DNA of 39,992 nt from Streptomyces corynorhini. Lineage in GTDB: Bacteria > Actinomycetota > Actinomycetes > Streptomycetales > Streptomycetaceae. The notes beneath the pieces are model-generated. The model had not been told where the DNA came from. It did not search any database and was given only the letters and a program-made list of their open reading frames with translations. Numbering within the stretch: the first letter of the stretch is position 1; the number at the start of each line of letters is the position of its first letter. Position numbers and translations under genes: made by a program. Location: the NCBI RefSeq assembly GCF_003346515.1, contig NZ_QQNA01000125.1, positions 1-39,992 of the forward strand, given 5' to 3'. Positions 21,425-29,435 of the stretch are shown one piece after another.

Positions 21425-21682
21425 ATGCGATCGGTGAGCCGGAGCCAACTGGTGTCAGCTGGACTGGGCCTTGGCGTGCTCGGCGGCTTTGTGGGCAGCC
21501 TGCTTCGGGAACGCAGCGTGCTGACCGCCGCCCGGGATACGGCAGGTGAGGGAAGTGAGGAACAGCCTCCATGGGGCGTCGGCTCGTACCGCTCACGCTG
21601 GACAACCTTCCGGACCTCCCCGAGCGCTGTCATTCGTGTGTCTTCTGGGAGCTTGACCCGGTCAGCGGCGAAGCCGCGGTAA
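21425..21682 (+). CDS. Putative small membrane protein (85 aa)
   Basis: I do not recognise a family. ATG at 21425 has a strong ribosome binding site (AAGGAG) about eight bases upstream. The first 35 codons read as a plausible membrane peptide, with a short basic start, a helix SAGLGLGVLGGFVGSLL and then RERSVLTAARD, with high G+C at third positions. The frame then overlaps the first 112 bases of the GNAT gene in a different frame, and its tail there looks less coding-like. It could be a real short peptide coupled to the GNAT gene, or a gene whose 3' end was shortened by mutation. The upstream terminator shows that transcription must start anew between 21330 and 21425. Confidence 0.45.
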   Translation: MRSVSRSQLVSAGLGLGVLGGFVGSLLRERSVLTAARDTAGEGSEEQPPWGVGSYRSRWTTFRTSPSAVIRVSSGSLTRSAAKPR

Positions 21683-22188
21683 AGACCGGCAGAGCGGCGG
21701 CACAGAAAGAGGCATGGATCTCGGCGGTCCTGCTGGAGTGGGGATCCTGCGGCCGGGTGGTCTATGTCGACGAGGTGCCGGTCGGCTTCGTCCTCTACGC
21801 CCCACCGGCCTATGTGCCGAGGGCCATGGCGTTTCCCACCAGCCCTGTCTCCCCGGACGCGGTCCAGTTGATAACGGGCTGGATCATGCCCGGCTATCAG
21901 GGCCAGGGACTCGGGCGGGTACTGGTGCAGACCGTGGCCAAGGATCTGCTGCGCCGGGAGTTCAAAGCCGTAGAGGCATTCGGCGACGCGCGGTGGCGAG
22001 AGCCGGCCTGTGTGCTGCCCGCCGACCACCTGCTCGCGGTGGGCTTCAAGACCGTACGACCGCATCCGCGATACCCACGGCTGCGGTTGGAGCTACGGAC
22101 CACGCTCTCCTGGAAAGAGGATGTGGAACTGGCCCTGGACCGGCTGCTGGGCGCGGTGAAGAAGGAACCGGTGCCGCGCCCCCTCTGA
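21571..22188 (+). CDS. GNAT family N-acetyltransferase
   Basis: A 205-aa protein with the acetyl-CoA-binding loop in MPGYQGQGLGRVLVQTVAKDL at about residues 110-130 (pattern Q-G-Q-G-L-G). An N-terminal RCHSCVFWEL segment with two cysteines is distinctive and might bind metal, which is a guess. The substrate is unknown. The gene lies between parB and trxBA; mycobacteria have other genes, including cwlM, between parB and trx. The start is ATG at 21571 with a weak GAGG site, consistent with translation coupled to the small frame upstream. The C-terminus (SWKEDVELALDRLLG) forms a predicted helix. Confidence 0.85.
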   Translation: MGRRLVPLTLDNLPDLPERCHSCVFWELDPVSGEAAVKTGRAAAQKEAWISAVLLEWGSCGRVVYVDEVPVGFVLYAPPAYVPRAMAFPTSPVSPDAVQLITGWIMPGYQGQGLGRVLVQTVAKDLLRREFKAVEAFGDARWREPACVLPADHLLAVGFKTVRPHPRYPRLRLELRTTLSWKEDVELALDRLLGAVKKEPVPRPL

Positions 22189-22215
22189 GGCTCGGGGCAC
22201 TCCGCCTGCAACCGA

Positions 22216-22255
22216 GAAACGGGTCCACTCCCCGACCGGGGAGTGGACCCGTTTC
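22216..22255. terminator. Bidirectional terminator joined to parS-3
   Basis: Arms 22216-22233 and 22238-22255 are perfect 18-base complements with a four-base loop. It stands between the convergent GNAT and trxA genes, 28 and 18 bases from their stops. The last six bases of its right arm are the first half of parS-3. Confidence 0.85.
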
Positions 22256-22265
22256 ACGTGAAACA
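22250..22265. promoter_or_regulatory. parS-3
   Basis: CGTTTCACGTGAAACA, one mismatch in the first base. Its left half lies in the right arm of the terminator at 22216-22255. Confidence 0.95.
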
Positions 22266-22272
22266 TCGAGGG

Positions 22273-22614
22273 TCAGCTCTTGGCTGCGCCTTCACCGATG
22301 AAGTCGTCCAGGTCGCGCAGAAGCGCGGCCTTCGGCTTGGCGCCGACGATGGTCTTGGCGACCTCGCCGTTCTGGTAGACGTTCAGCGTCGGGATGGACA
22401 TGACGCCGTACTTGGCCGCGATGCCCGGGTTCTCGTCGATGTTGAGCTTGACGATCTCGATCTTGTCGCCGTGCTCGGCCGCGATGTCTTCCAAGGACGG
22501 CGCGATCTGTCGGCACGGTCCGCACCAGGCGGCCCAGAAGTCCACCAGGACGGGCTTGTCACTCTTGAGGACGTCGGCGTCGAATGAGTCGTCGGTTACC
22601 TGCTTCAAGGCCAC
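22273..22614 (-). CDS. trxA: Thioredoxin
   Basis: A 113-aa disulfide reductant. The active site is WCGPC with Cys31 and Cys34, in [19 protein letters not shown]; the cis-proline motif SIPTLNVY follows near residue 75. It is the second gene of trxB-trxA, 36 bases after the trxB stop, and receives electrons from TrxB. The start is GTG at 22614. Expression should follow the SigR promoter in front of trxB, so it is expected to rise under disulfide stress. Confidence 0.97.
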   Translation of the reverse strand: MALKQVTDDSFDADVLKSDKPVLVDFWAAWCGPCRQIAPSLEDIAAEHGDKIEIVKLNIDENPGIAAKYGVMSIPTLNVYQNGEVAKTIVGAKPKAALLRDLDDFIGEGAAKS

Positions 22615-22650
22615 GGCGGCCTCCTTCAGTCTGTGGGATGGAGTTGCTGA

Positions 22651-23625
22651 TCAGACGGTGGCGGTCTTCTTCGGCTCGGCCGCGTTCGCGCTGTCGCTCA
22701 GCGCGGCGAGGAAGTGCTCGGCGTCCAGCGCGGCGGAGCAACCGGTGCCCGCGGCGGTGATCGCCTGCCGGTAGGTGTGGTCGACGACATCGCCGGCGCC
22801 GAAGACTCCGGAGAGGTTCGTCCGCGTCGAGGGGGCGTCGACCGTGAGGTAGCCCTCGTTGTCCAGGTCGAGCTGACCCTTGAAAAGCTCGGTCCGCGGG
22901 TCGTGGCCCACCGCGATGAACAGACCGGTCACGGCCAGCGCGGAGGTCTCGCCGGTCTTGGTGTTGCGCAGGGTCAGACCGGAGAGCTTCTGGTCGCCGT
23001 GGATCTCCGCGACTTCGCTGTCCCAGGCAAACTTGATCTTGGGGTCGGCGACGGCACGGTCCTGCATGGTCTGGGAGGCGCGCAGCGTGTCCCGGCGGTG
23101 GACGATGGTGACGGACTTGGCGAAGCGCGAAAGGAAGGTGGCCTCCTCCATCGCGGTGTCGCCACCGCCGATCACGGCGATGTCCTGGTCCTTGAAGAAG
23201 AAGCCGTCACAGGTGGCGCACCACGAGACGCCTCGGCCGGAGAGGGCGTCCTCGTTCGGCAGCCCGAGCTTGCGGTGCTGGGAGCCGGTCGTCACGATCA
23301 CGGCCTTGGCGTGGTGGACGGTACCCGCGGTGTCGGTGACCGTCTTGATGTCGCCGGTGAGGTCGACCGAGACGACATCGTCCGGCACCAGCTCGGCGCC
23401 GAAGCGCTCGGCCTGTGCCCGCATGTTGTCCATGAGATCCGGGCCCATGATGCCGTCGCGGAAGCCCGGGAAGTTCTCCACATCGGTAGTGTTCATCAGA
23501 GCGCCACCGGCGGTGACGGCGCCCTCGAAGACCAGCGGCTTCAGCGAAGCGCGCGCGGTGTACAGCGCGGCCGTGTAGCCGGCGGGCCCGGACCCGATGA
23601 TGATCACATTACGGACGTCGCTCAC
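22651..23625 (-). CDS. trxB: Thioredoxin reductase
   Basis: A 324-aa FAD/NADPH enzyme. The FAD-binding motif is [15 protein letters not shown] at the N-terminus, the redox pair is Cys136-Ala-Thr-Cys139 in [10 protein letters not shown], the NADPH motif is [12 protein letters not shown], and the second FAD motif is GVFGAGDV. The length is typical for the low-molecular-weight class. The start is GTG at 23625, and a consensus SigR promoter lies 64 to 89 bases upstream. It acts with trxA downstream. Confidence 0.97.
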   Translation of the reverse strand: MSDVRNVIIIGSGPAGYTAALYTARASLKPLVFEGAVTAGGALMNTTDVENFPGFRDGIMGPDLMDNMRAQAERFGAELVPDDVVSVDLTGDIKTVTDTAGTVHHAKAVIVTTGSQHRKLGLPNEDALSGRGVSWCATCDGFFFKDQDIAVIGGGDTAMEEATFLSRFAKSVTIVHRRDTLRASQTMQDRAVADPKIKFAWDSEVAEIHGDQKLSGLTLRNTKTGETSALAVTGLFIAVGHDPRTELFKGQLDLDNEGYLTVDAPSTRTNLSGVFGAGDVVDHTYRQAITAAGTGCSAALDAEHFLAALSDSANAAEPKKTATV

Positions 23626-23688
23626 GGGTTACTTCCTCGTCTCTGCAGACTGCCTACTGGGGCCGGATCAACGACTTTCACCCCATCC

Positions 23689-23714
23689 AACGGATCCTAC
23701 GGGTCTCGCATTCC
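23689..23714 (-). promoter_or_regulatory. SigR-type promoter of trxBA
   Basis: On the minus strand GGAAT is followed by 18 bases and GTT, which matches the Streptomyces SigR consensus (GGAAT-N18-GTT) exactly. In S. coelicolor, trxBA is a known SigR target. It lies between trxB and the anti-sigma gene, so trxBA can be expressed independently of sigM. Confidence 0.88.
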
Positions 23715-23744
23715 CGAGGTCGTCCACCCCACACGGGGGTGTCG

Positions 23745-24692
23745 TCAGCGGCGAGGGTAGGAGTGCGTCAGCAGGACCTTCCCCTTGGTCGTGGAGGTCT
23801 CCTCCACACAGGTCGCATCGATCACATAGGCCTGGACCCGCGTGGTGTCCCCGGGGTGTGGCAGGACGACGAGATAGGCAGGACTGCCCTCGTAGCTGCC
23901 CTGCTCGGCCGCAAGGGCGGCCTCGGTGCGTCCTGTGCCCTGCTGAACGCAGGAGGGCACCTTGGGAAGGGAATGGAGCATGGGTGAATCCGGGGTTTCC
24001 AGGTCCTCGGTCGCGGCGCGGCGATCGGATTTGGTGGACGCCGGGGCGGCCAGCAGGGTGTCCACCCGGCTCTGGAGACCGGTCGCGGAGAACTCGGCTG
24101 CGCTCTTCGGCGCCGGGGAGCTGGGCGCCGCGTTTGCTTGAGCCTTGGTGCCATCATTGTCGGCCGACTGGAGCGACTGGAAGAAGAAGACGCTGACGCC
24201 CACCGCTGCCGTGCCGAAGACGGCACCCAGGACCGCATGACGGCGACGTCGGGTGCGTCCGCCGCGTCCCGGCCCGGTCGCTGCCTTCGGCCGGCCCGCG
24301 GGGCGGTCGGCTCGTACCGCCTCCGGCGTCGGGGACGACGTCTCGGTGGAGTTCTGGGGCGAGAGCGATGTTTCACGTGAAACATCGGGGGAGCGGTCGG
24401 CTCCGGACGTGGCGGAGGCGGCCTCAAGCGGAGTGGTCGAGGCGAGCAGCGCCTCGGCCGCCAGCGCGGCGTCGATACGGCCGGCGATGTCGGCGGGCAT
24501 CCGTAGCGGTCCGGGCAGGGTTCCGAGCAGCCCCCTGATCTCTTCCAAGGAGTCATGGACATCGGTACAGAGCGCGCAGCTCTCAAGGTGGAGCTGGAGA
24601 TCGGCTGCCCTGGAGGGCGGGACCAGCCCTTCCGTGAAATCGGAGATCTCCGAGACATCCGGGTGCTCAGTCGTGTCGGTCGTCGATGTCAC
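23745..24692 (-). CDS. Zinc-finger-type anti-sigma factor, partner of SigM
   Basis: A 315-aa membrane protein. The N-terminal anti-sigma domain has the H-x3-C-x2-C zinc motif (His35, Cys39, Cys42 in HLESCALC), typical of redox or signal-responsive anti-sigma factors. A disordered linker (about 80-150) precedes one membrane helix at about residues 153-173 and an outer domain of about 140 residues that contains two cysteines. A parS site encodes VSRET at residues 104-108. The GTG start overlaps the sigM stop by four bases, which is usual for a sigma/anti-sigma pair. The signal sensed outside the cell is unknown. Confidence 0.88.
   Translation of the reverse strand: MTSTTDTTEHPDVSEISDFTEGLVPPSRAADLQLHLESCALCTDVHDSLEEIRGLLGTLPGPLRMPADIAGRIDAALAAEALLASTTPLEAASATSGADRSPDVSRETSLSPQNSTETSSPTPEAVRADRPAGRPKAATGPGRGGRTRRRRHAVLGAVFGTAAVGVSVFFFQSLQSADNDGTKAQANAAPSSPAPKSAAEFSATGLQSRVDTLLAAPASTKSDRRAATEDLETPDSPMLHSLPKVPSCVQQGTGRTEAALAAEQGSYEGSPAYLVVLPHPGDTTRVQAYVIDATCVEETSTTKGKVLLTHSYPRR
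24369..24384. promoter_or_regulatory. parS-4 inside the anti-sigma gene
   Basis: A perfect TGTTTCACGTGAAACA. In the minus-strand frame it encodes VSRET within the disordered linker. Confidence 0.97.
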
Positions 24693-25393
24693 GTGCGCCC
24701 ACCTCCGCCCTTCACGCCGGCAGGATCACCCGATCCTGAATCCATTGGCCCCGATGCCGGTGGGACGGATGCCCCCGGCGTCCGGTTCCTTCCCTTGCCC
24801 CGACCACTGATATCCCCGATGTCCGCACGTAGGTGTGTGAGCATCGGCTGAAGTCTGGCCCGGCCGCGTGCGCAGCGACTCTTCACCGTTCCGGTCGGTA
24901 CGCCCAGGACGGCGGCGGCCTCCGCGACGGGGTAGCCCTGCATGTCGACGAGGATGAGCGCCGCACGTTGGTCGACGGGAAGTTTGGCCAGCGCCGCCAG
25001 CAACTCCCGGTGAAGATCGCCGCGTTCGGCGGGAGCTTCCGCCGACTCATGCGGTTCGAGGAGCTGTTCCAGCCGCTCGTTGTCGTCCACCGGAGACGTC
25101 TTGCGGGACGCCGCTTTGCGGGCCCGGTCGAGACACGCGTTGACGGTGATGCGGTGCAGCCAGGTCGTCACGGCGGACTGGCCGCGGAAGGTGTGGGCGG
25201 CCCGGAAGGCGGACACGAGAGCGTCCTGCACGGCGTCAGCGGCTTCCTCCCGGTCGCCCAGCGTCCGCAGGGCGACTGCCCAGAGGCGGTCGCGGTGGCG
25301 CCGTACCAGCTCGCCGAAGGCGTGCGGGTGCCCCGCGACGTGGGCGCTCAGCAGCTCGTGGTCGCTGCTGTCGCCGAGTGCGGCGTCGTCCAC
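24689..25393 (-). CDS. sigM: ECF sigma factor SigM
   Basis: A 234-aa group 4 (ECF) sigma factor. Region 2 is at about residues 20-90 (FGELVRRHRDRLWAVALRTL, AVQDALVSAF, TWLHRITVNACLDRARK). Region 4 is at about 138-182 (LPVDQRAALILVDMQGYPVAEAA, GTVKSRCARGRARLQ). There is no region 3. A Gly/Pro/Ser-rich tail of about 45 residues follows. GTG at 25393 is the start. The assignment as SigM rests on position: in M. tuberculosis, sigM lies between murJ and the anti-sigma and trx genes in the same way. It follows the pseudokinase gene by 26 bases, so it may be read in the same transcript. Confidence 0.9.
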   Translation of the reverse strand: MDDAALGDSSDHELLSAHVAGHPHAFGELVRRHRDRLWAVALRTLGDREEAADAVQDALVSAFRAAHTFRGQSAVTTWLHRITVNACLDRARKAASRKTSPVDDNERLEQLLEPHESAEAPAERGDLHRELLAALAKLPVDQRAALILVDMQGYPVAEAAAVLGVPTGTVKSRCARGRARLQPMLTHLRADIGDISGRGKGRNRTPGASVPPASGPMDSGSGDPAGVKGGGGRT

Positions 25394-25419
25394 TGGTGAG
25401 CCCCCCTCCCCCGGTCCGG

Positions 25420-27129
25420 TCAGCCCTTGAGCCGGATCTCCGAGATTCCGCCCCTGAAGAGGTTGCTGCTTCCGTCCGTGGGCAGCTCGGTGATGCGGAT
25501 CAATACGTACCGGGTTCGCACCGGCTTGTCGAGGGTGCTCTTGAGGGTGCTTCCCGCGGTCTCCAGCGGGGTGAGGCGCTGAGAGAAGTCCGCCAGGGCG
25601 GTCGGATTCGACGCGTCCTTGTCCGCGGCCAGTACTTCGGTCTTCTGGCCGGCGCGGTACATGTCGACGTCGATCACGGAGACGCGCTGCACGCTCCCGA
25701 GGTCGACGATGATTCCGCTGCCCTGCTTACGGTCCGGGCGATTGCCGAATTTGGCGAAGTTCTGGTACTGCGCGGTGATCCAGGCGGTGTCGGCGTCGCC
25801 GTCGATGGTGTTCTGCGCCAGCTCGGGCTTTATGCCGTAGCCGCTCGGCATGAACTCCGTCGCCTCGGCGAGCTTCAGCGCCTTGACCGGCTTGATCGCC
25901 TTGTCGTCGTCACCCGTGGTCGTCTCGGTCGGAGTGGTCTCGGACCCCTTGCGCTGATCCAGGAGCCGGTCGGCGACCTGCCAGCTGCCGAGCCCCAGGG
26001 CGGCGATGAGCAGCGCGGCGACCGTCCACTTCAGGGCTTTGCCGGTGCGGCTCTGAAGGGGCGGCGGCGGGGTGACCACGGGGGCCGTGGGCGCCCCGAG
26101 GCCCTGCTGTGTCCGTCCGTACGTGCCCTGCTGGTAGGTGGTGCGCTGATACTCGGGCGGTGCCGTGAAGGTGGGCTCCGGGGGCCGGATACGCGGCATC
26201 TCCGCCACGGCCGCGGCCAGCTCGTCCGGGGTGGTGCACGGCGGTTCCTGGCGTGACGCGGTGGCGCCGTCGTTGACCAGAGCGCGCATGGCCAGCTCGG
26301 AGAGCCCGCGGTGGACTCCGGCGCGGACCTGGTCGGGGGCGATCAGGCCGACGCCCTTGGGGAGCCCGGAGAGCCCGTAGGCGTCCGTCTCGTAGGGCCA
26401 GCGCCGGGTGAGCGCGGCGTAGAGCAGCGCGCCGATCGCCTCGGTGTCCGTGCGCTGCGGCCGGTCGGCGCGGATGCCGCGCAGCGCGGCGTTCACGGCG
26501 AGGCCGCGGATCCGGTACTGGCCGGTGGAGGTCCGCAGTACCGCGCCCGGAGTCAGCCGCAGATGCGCGAGTCCCTCGCGGTGGGCGGCGGCCATGGCCT
26601 GGGAGACCTGGCTGACCAGCTGATAGGCGTCGTGGGCCTCCATCGGCCCGGCGGCGAGGAGGGCGGTGAGTTCGGTCGCGTCCGGCAGCCACTCGTGGAC
26701 GACGTAGACGAGATCGTTCTCCTCGACGGCGTCCAGGACCTGTACGAAGCGCGGATCACCGAGGAGAGCGGACGAGCGGGCCGCTGCCAGGACGGAACGG
26801 GCCCGTGGATGGCTGGCGGGCAGCAGGTGCACGCCGACGGCGCGGCGCAGCTTTTCGTCGACCGCACGCCAACTGCTGAAACCGTCCAGACGGGTGACGC
26901 ACTCCTCCAGGCGGTAACGTCTGGCGAGCTTGTGGCCGCTGTGCAGCTCGGTCGCGGTCGTGCCCGATCCGTCGCTTCGCCGGTCACGCTCCGTGTCCGG
27001 TGCGGAGAGGTCCGCCGTGTTCTGGGTTTCCGCCGACCCGTCGGCCGTGGCCTTGTCCGCCTTGGCGGTCAGCGGTTCATCACCGCTGTTGTCGGCCACG
27101 TCGACGGCAGCCGTGCTACGTTCCGCCAC
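25420..27129 (-). CDS. Membrane pseudokinase with discoidin-like outer domain, MurJ partner
   Basis: A 569-aa protein. After an acidic disordered start, a Ser/Thr-kinase-like fold spans about residues 70-320 (YRLEECVTRLDGFSSWRAVD; VYVVHEWLPDATEL). Its catalytic sites are degenerate: HLRLTPGAVL stands where HRD..N is expected and no DFG is seen, so it is probably a pseudokinase. A membrane helix lies at about 366-389. The outer domain (about 415-569) resembles a discoidin/F5-8C fold (DGDADTAWITAQ, GIIVDLGSVQRVSVIDVDMY, RYVLIRITEL). In M. tuberculosis these parts are fused to MviN/MurJ, whose phosphorylated pseudokinase binds FhaA. Here the parts form a separate gene 119 bases downstream of murJ. 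GTG at 27129 was chosen for its GGAG site. Confidence 0.85.
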   Translation of the reverse strand: MAERSTAAVDVADNSGDEPLTAKADKATADGSAETQNTADLSAPDTERDRRSDGSGTTATELHSGHKLARRYRLEECVTRLDGFSSWRAVDEKLRRAVGVHLLPASHPRARSVLAAARSSALLGDPRFVQVLDAVEENDLVYVVHEWLPDATELTALLAAGPMEAHDAYQLVSQVSQAMAAAHREGLAHLRLTPGAVLRTSTGQYRIRGLAVNAALRGIRADRPQRTDTEAIGALLYAALTRRWPYETDAYGLSGLPKGVGLIAPDQVRAGVHRGLSELAMRALVNDGATASRQEPPCTTPDELAAAVAEMPRIRPPEPTFTAPPEYQRTTYQQGTYGRTQQGLGAPTAPVVTPPPPLQSRTGKALKWTVAALLIAALGLGSWQVADRLLDQRKGSETTPTETTTGDDDKAIKPVKALKLAEATEFMPSGYGIKPELAQNTIDGDADTAWITAQYQNFAKFGNRPDRKQGSGIIVDLGSVQRVSVIDVDMYRAGQKTEVLAADKDASNPTALADFSQRLTPLETAGSTLKSTLDKPVRTRYVLIRITELPTDGSSNLFRGGISEIRLKG

Positions 27130-27248
27130 CGTCGCTCCTGCCTCCCCATCCATTGCGTCCCATCCAACAGCCAAGCCAATTGTGCCCACAGTTGGACGCT
27201 ATGCACGACACGCGGTGGCCGAGGATGGTTGTGCTCGGCCACCCCGGC

Positions 27249-29390
27249 TCACCGTCCGAGCCGTCCGCGCACCATGCCGACCATGGCGTTCATCTCCTCG
27301 ATCCGCATCTTCTTCGCCGCGACGAAGAAGACGGCGAGCAGGACGACGCCACCGGCGATGAGCGCCACCACCGAGCTGACGGCGCTGCTGCCGAGGGCAC
27401 CCAGGACGAGGTAGGCCACGCCGCCCGCCGCGAGGGCACCGGGCACGGCCGCCAGACAGAGCCTCGCGTACGTGCGCAGGACCCGGCCGCCGTCCAGATC
27501 GCCGCCCAGCCGGTTCTTCAGCCGACGCCAGGCGACACCGACGCCGACCGCGTAGGCCAGTCCGTAGGAGGCGGCCATGCCGACCACGGCCCAGCGCGAC
27601 GGCAGCACCACGTAACAGAGGGCGGAGGCCGCCGCGTTGACCGCCGCGACGATCACGGTGTTGTAGAAGGGCGTCCGGGTGTCCTCGTAGGCGTAGAAGC
27701 CACGGAGCACGACGTACTGCACGGAGTACGGAATGAGCCCGAGGGCGAACGCCATGAGGATGAAGCCCATGGACCGCGCCGATTCCATGCCGCTGGACGA
27801 GAACATCAGGATGGACAGCGGCACGCCGAGCGCGAGGAACCCGAAGGCGATCGGGACGATCGCGACGGCCGAGTTGCGCAGCCCCTGGGAGATGTCGTCG
27901 CGCACCGCGCCCGGGTCGCCGTCGTGGGCGGCCCGGGAGATCCGGGGCAGCAGAGCGGCCATGACCGAGACAGTGATGATGGCCTGCGGCATGCCCCAGA
28001 TCAGCTGGGCGTTGCTGTAGGCCAGGATGCCCGTACCGGTCTTGCCGGAGGCTTCGCCGGCCGCGGTGGCGAGCTGGGTGACGACCAGTACGCCGGCCTG
28101 GTTGGCGAGGACGAACAGGACGGTCCACTTGGCCAGCTTGACCGTCTTGCCGAGGCCGTGGCCCTTCCAGTCGAACCGGGGACGGAACCGGAACCCGGTC
28201 TCGGTGAGGTAGGGGATCATCGCGAGAGCCTGCACGACGAGGCCGAGCAGCGTGCCGATACCCAGCAGCCGCACGCCGTCCGGCGGAATCGTCCGGACGG
28301 TCATGCTGGAGTCGGCGGCGGTGCCGTACACCCAGATGAAGAGACCGAACGTGGCGATCATGACGATGTTGTTGAGGACCGGAGTCCACATCATCGCGCC
28401 GAACTTCCCGCGCGCGTTGAGGATCTGGCCCATCACCACGTGGACGCCCATGAAGAAGATCGTGGGCAGGCAGTAGCGGGCGAAGGTGACCGCGACGTTG
28501 TTGGACGCCGGATCACTGGCGATCGTGTCCGACATCAGCCGGACCAGCAGCGGCGCCGCGAACACGGCGGCGGCCACGATCGCGCCGAGCGCGACCATGA
28601 CGAGGGTCAGCAGCCGGTTGGCGTAGGCCACGCCCCCGTCGTCGTCGTTCTTCATCGCGCGCACCAGCTGCGGGACGAAGACGGAGTTGAGGCCGCCGCC
28701 GACGGTGAGGATGTAGATCATCGTCGGCAGGGTGTAGGCCACGGTGAAGGAGTCGCCGAGCAGCGCCGCGCCCAGAGCGGCGGTGATCACCAGACTCCGT
28801 ACGAACCCGGTGAGCCGGGACACGAGTGTGCCCGCGGCCATCACCGCACTCGACTTCAGCAGCCCCGCCGCCTTGCCGCCGGACTTCTTGGCGGGAGGCG
28901 GTGCGGGCGCCGCTTCGGGTTCCGGCGCGGTCAGTACCTGCCCGGTGCCCTGCTGATCACGGTACAGATGCGCGAAGGCGTCAGCGGGCGGGTTCTCGTC
29001 GCCGGCCCGCGAGACGAGATCGTCGACGCCCGTGAACTGGGTCGTCCTGGCGTCGTCCCCGTACGGGAGGTGCCGGGACGGTCCGGAAGGCTCGGGCGCC
29101 GGGGTCTGGGCCCAGACCCGGGGGTCGGGCGCGTACTGCTGTGCCGGCGGCTGCTGATACAGCTCCTGGGTCTCCTGGTACGTGCCCGGAGGCGGTGGCG
29201 GGTGGGAGGCGCGGTCGTACAGCGCCTCGGTCACCGGATCCTGCGCGGAGAGGTCCTGTGCCCAGTAGGGGTCCTGCTTGTAGGCATCCTGGACGTAGGG
29301 ATCCTGGGCGGGCGGCGGAGAGGGCGGGACCTGTCCTGCGGGATCGCCGCCCGCGCCCTGCCCACGGTCACCGTCGTACGGCGCGTTCAT
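27249..29390 (-). CDS. murJ: Lipid II flippase MurJ (MviN)
   Basis: A 713-aa integral membrane protein of the MOP exporter superfamily that flips the peptidoglycan precursor lipid II. The first 180 or so residues are cytosolic and rich in Pro, Gln, Tyr and Asp, with repeats such as QDPY. The MurJ core follows with about 14 predicted helices. The family's N-terminal signature is in SSAVMAAGTLVSRLTGFVRS, with DSFTVAYTLPTMIYIL and GGGLNSVFVPQLVRA after it. The gene is 45 bases downstream of the DUF6049 gene and upstream of the pseudokinase gene. Start ATG at 29390. Confidence 0.95.
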   Translation of the reverse strand: MNAPYDGDRGQGAGGDPAGQVPPSPPPAQDPYVQDAYKQDPYWAQDLSAQDPVTEALYDRASHPPPPPGTYQETQELYQQPPAQQYAPDPRVWAQTPAPEPSGPSRHLPYGDDARTTQFTGVDDLVSRAGDENPPADAFAHLYRDQQGTGQVLTAPEPEAAPAPPPAKKSGGKAAGLLKSSAVMAAGTLVSRLTGFVRSLVITAALGAALLGDSFTVAYTLPTMIYILTVGGGLNSVFVPQLVRAMKNDDDGGVAYANRLLTLVMVALGAIVAAAVFAAPLLVRLMSDTIASDPASNNVAVTFARYCLPTIFFMGVHVVMGQILNARGKFGAMMWTPVLNNIVMIATFGLFIWVYGTAADSSMTVRTIPPDGVRLLGIGTLLGLVVQALAMIPYLTETGFRFRPRFDWKGHGLGKTVKLAKWTVLFVLANQAGVLVVTQLATAAGEASGKTGTGILAYSNAQLIWGMPQAIITVSVMAALLPRISRAAHDGDPGAVRDDISQGLRNSAVAIVPIAFGFLALGVPLSILMFSSSGMESARSMGFILMAFALGLIPYSVQYVVLRGFYAYEDTRTPFYNTVIVAAVNAAASALCYVVLPSRWAVVGMAASYGLAYAVGVGVAWRRLKNRLGGDLDGGRVLRTYARLCLAAVPGALAAGGVAYLVLGALGSSAVSSVVALIAGGVVLLAVFFVAAKKMRIEEMNAMVGMVRGRLGR

Positions 29391-29435
29391 GGTTACCCCA
29401 CCTCATCGTCCCCGGCCGACCGGCCACGACATCGC

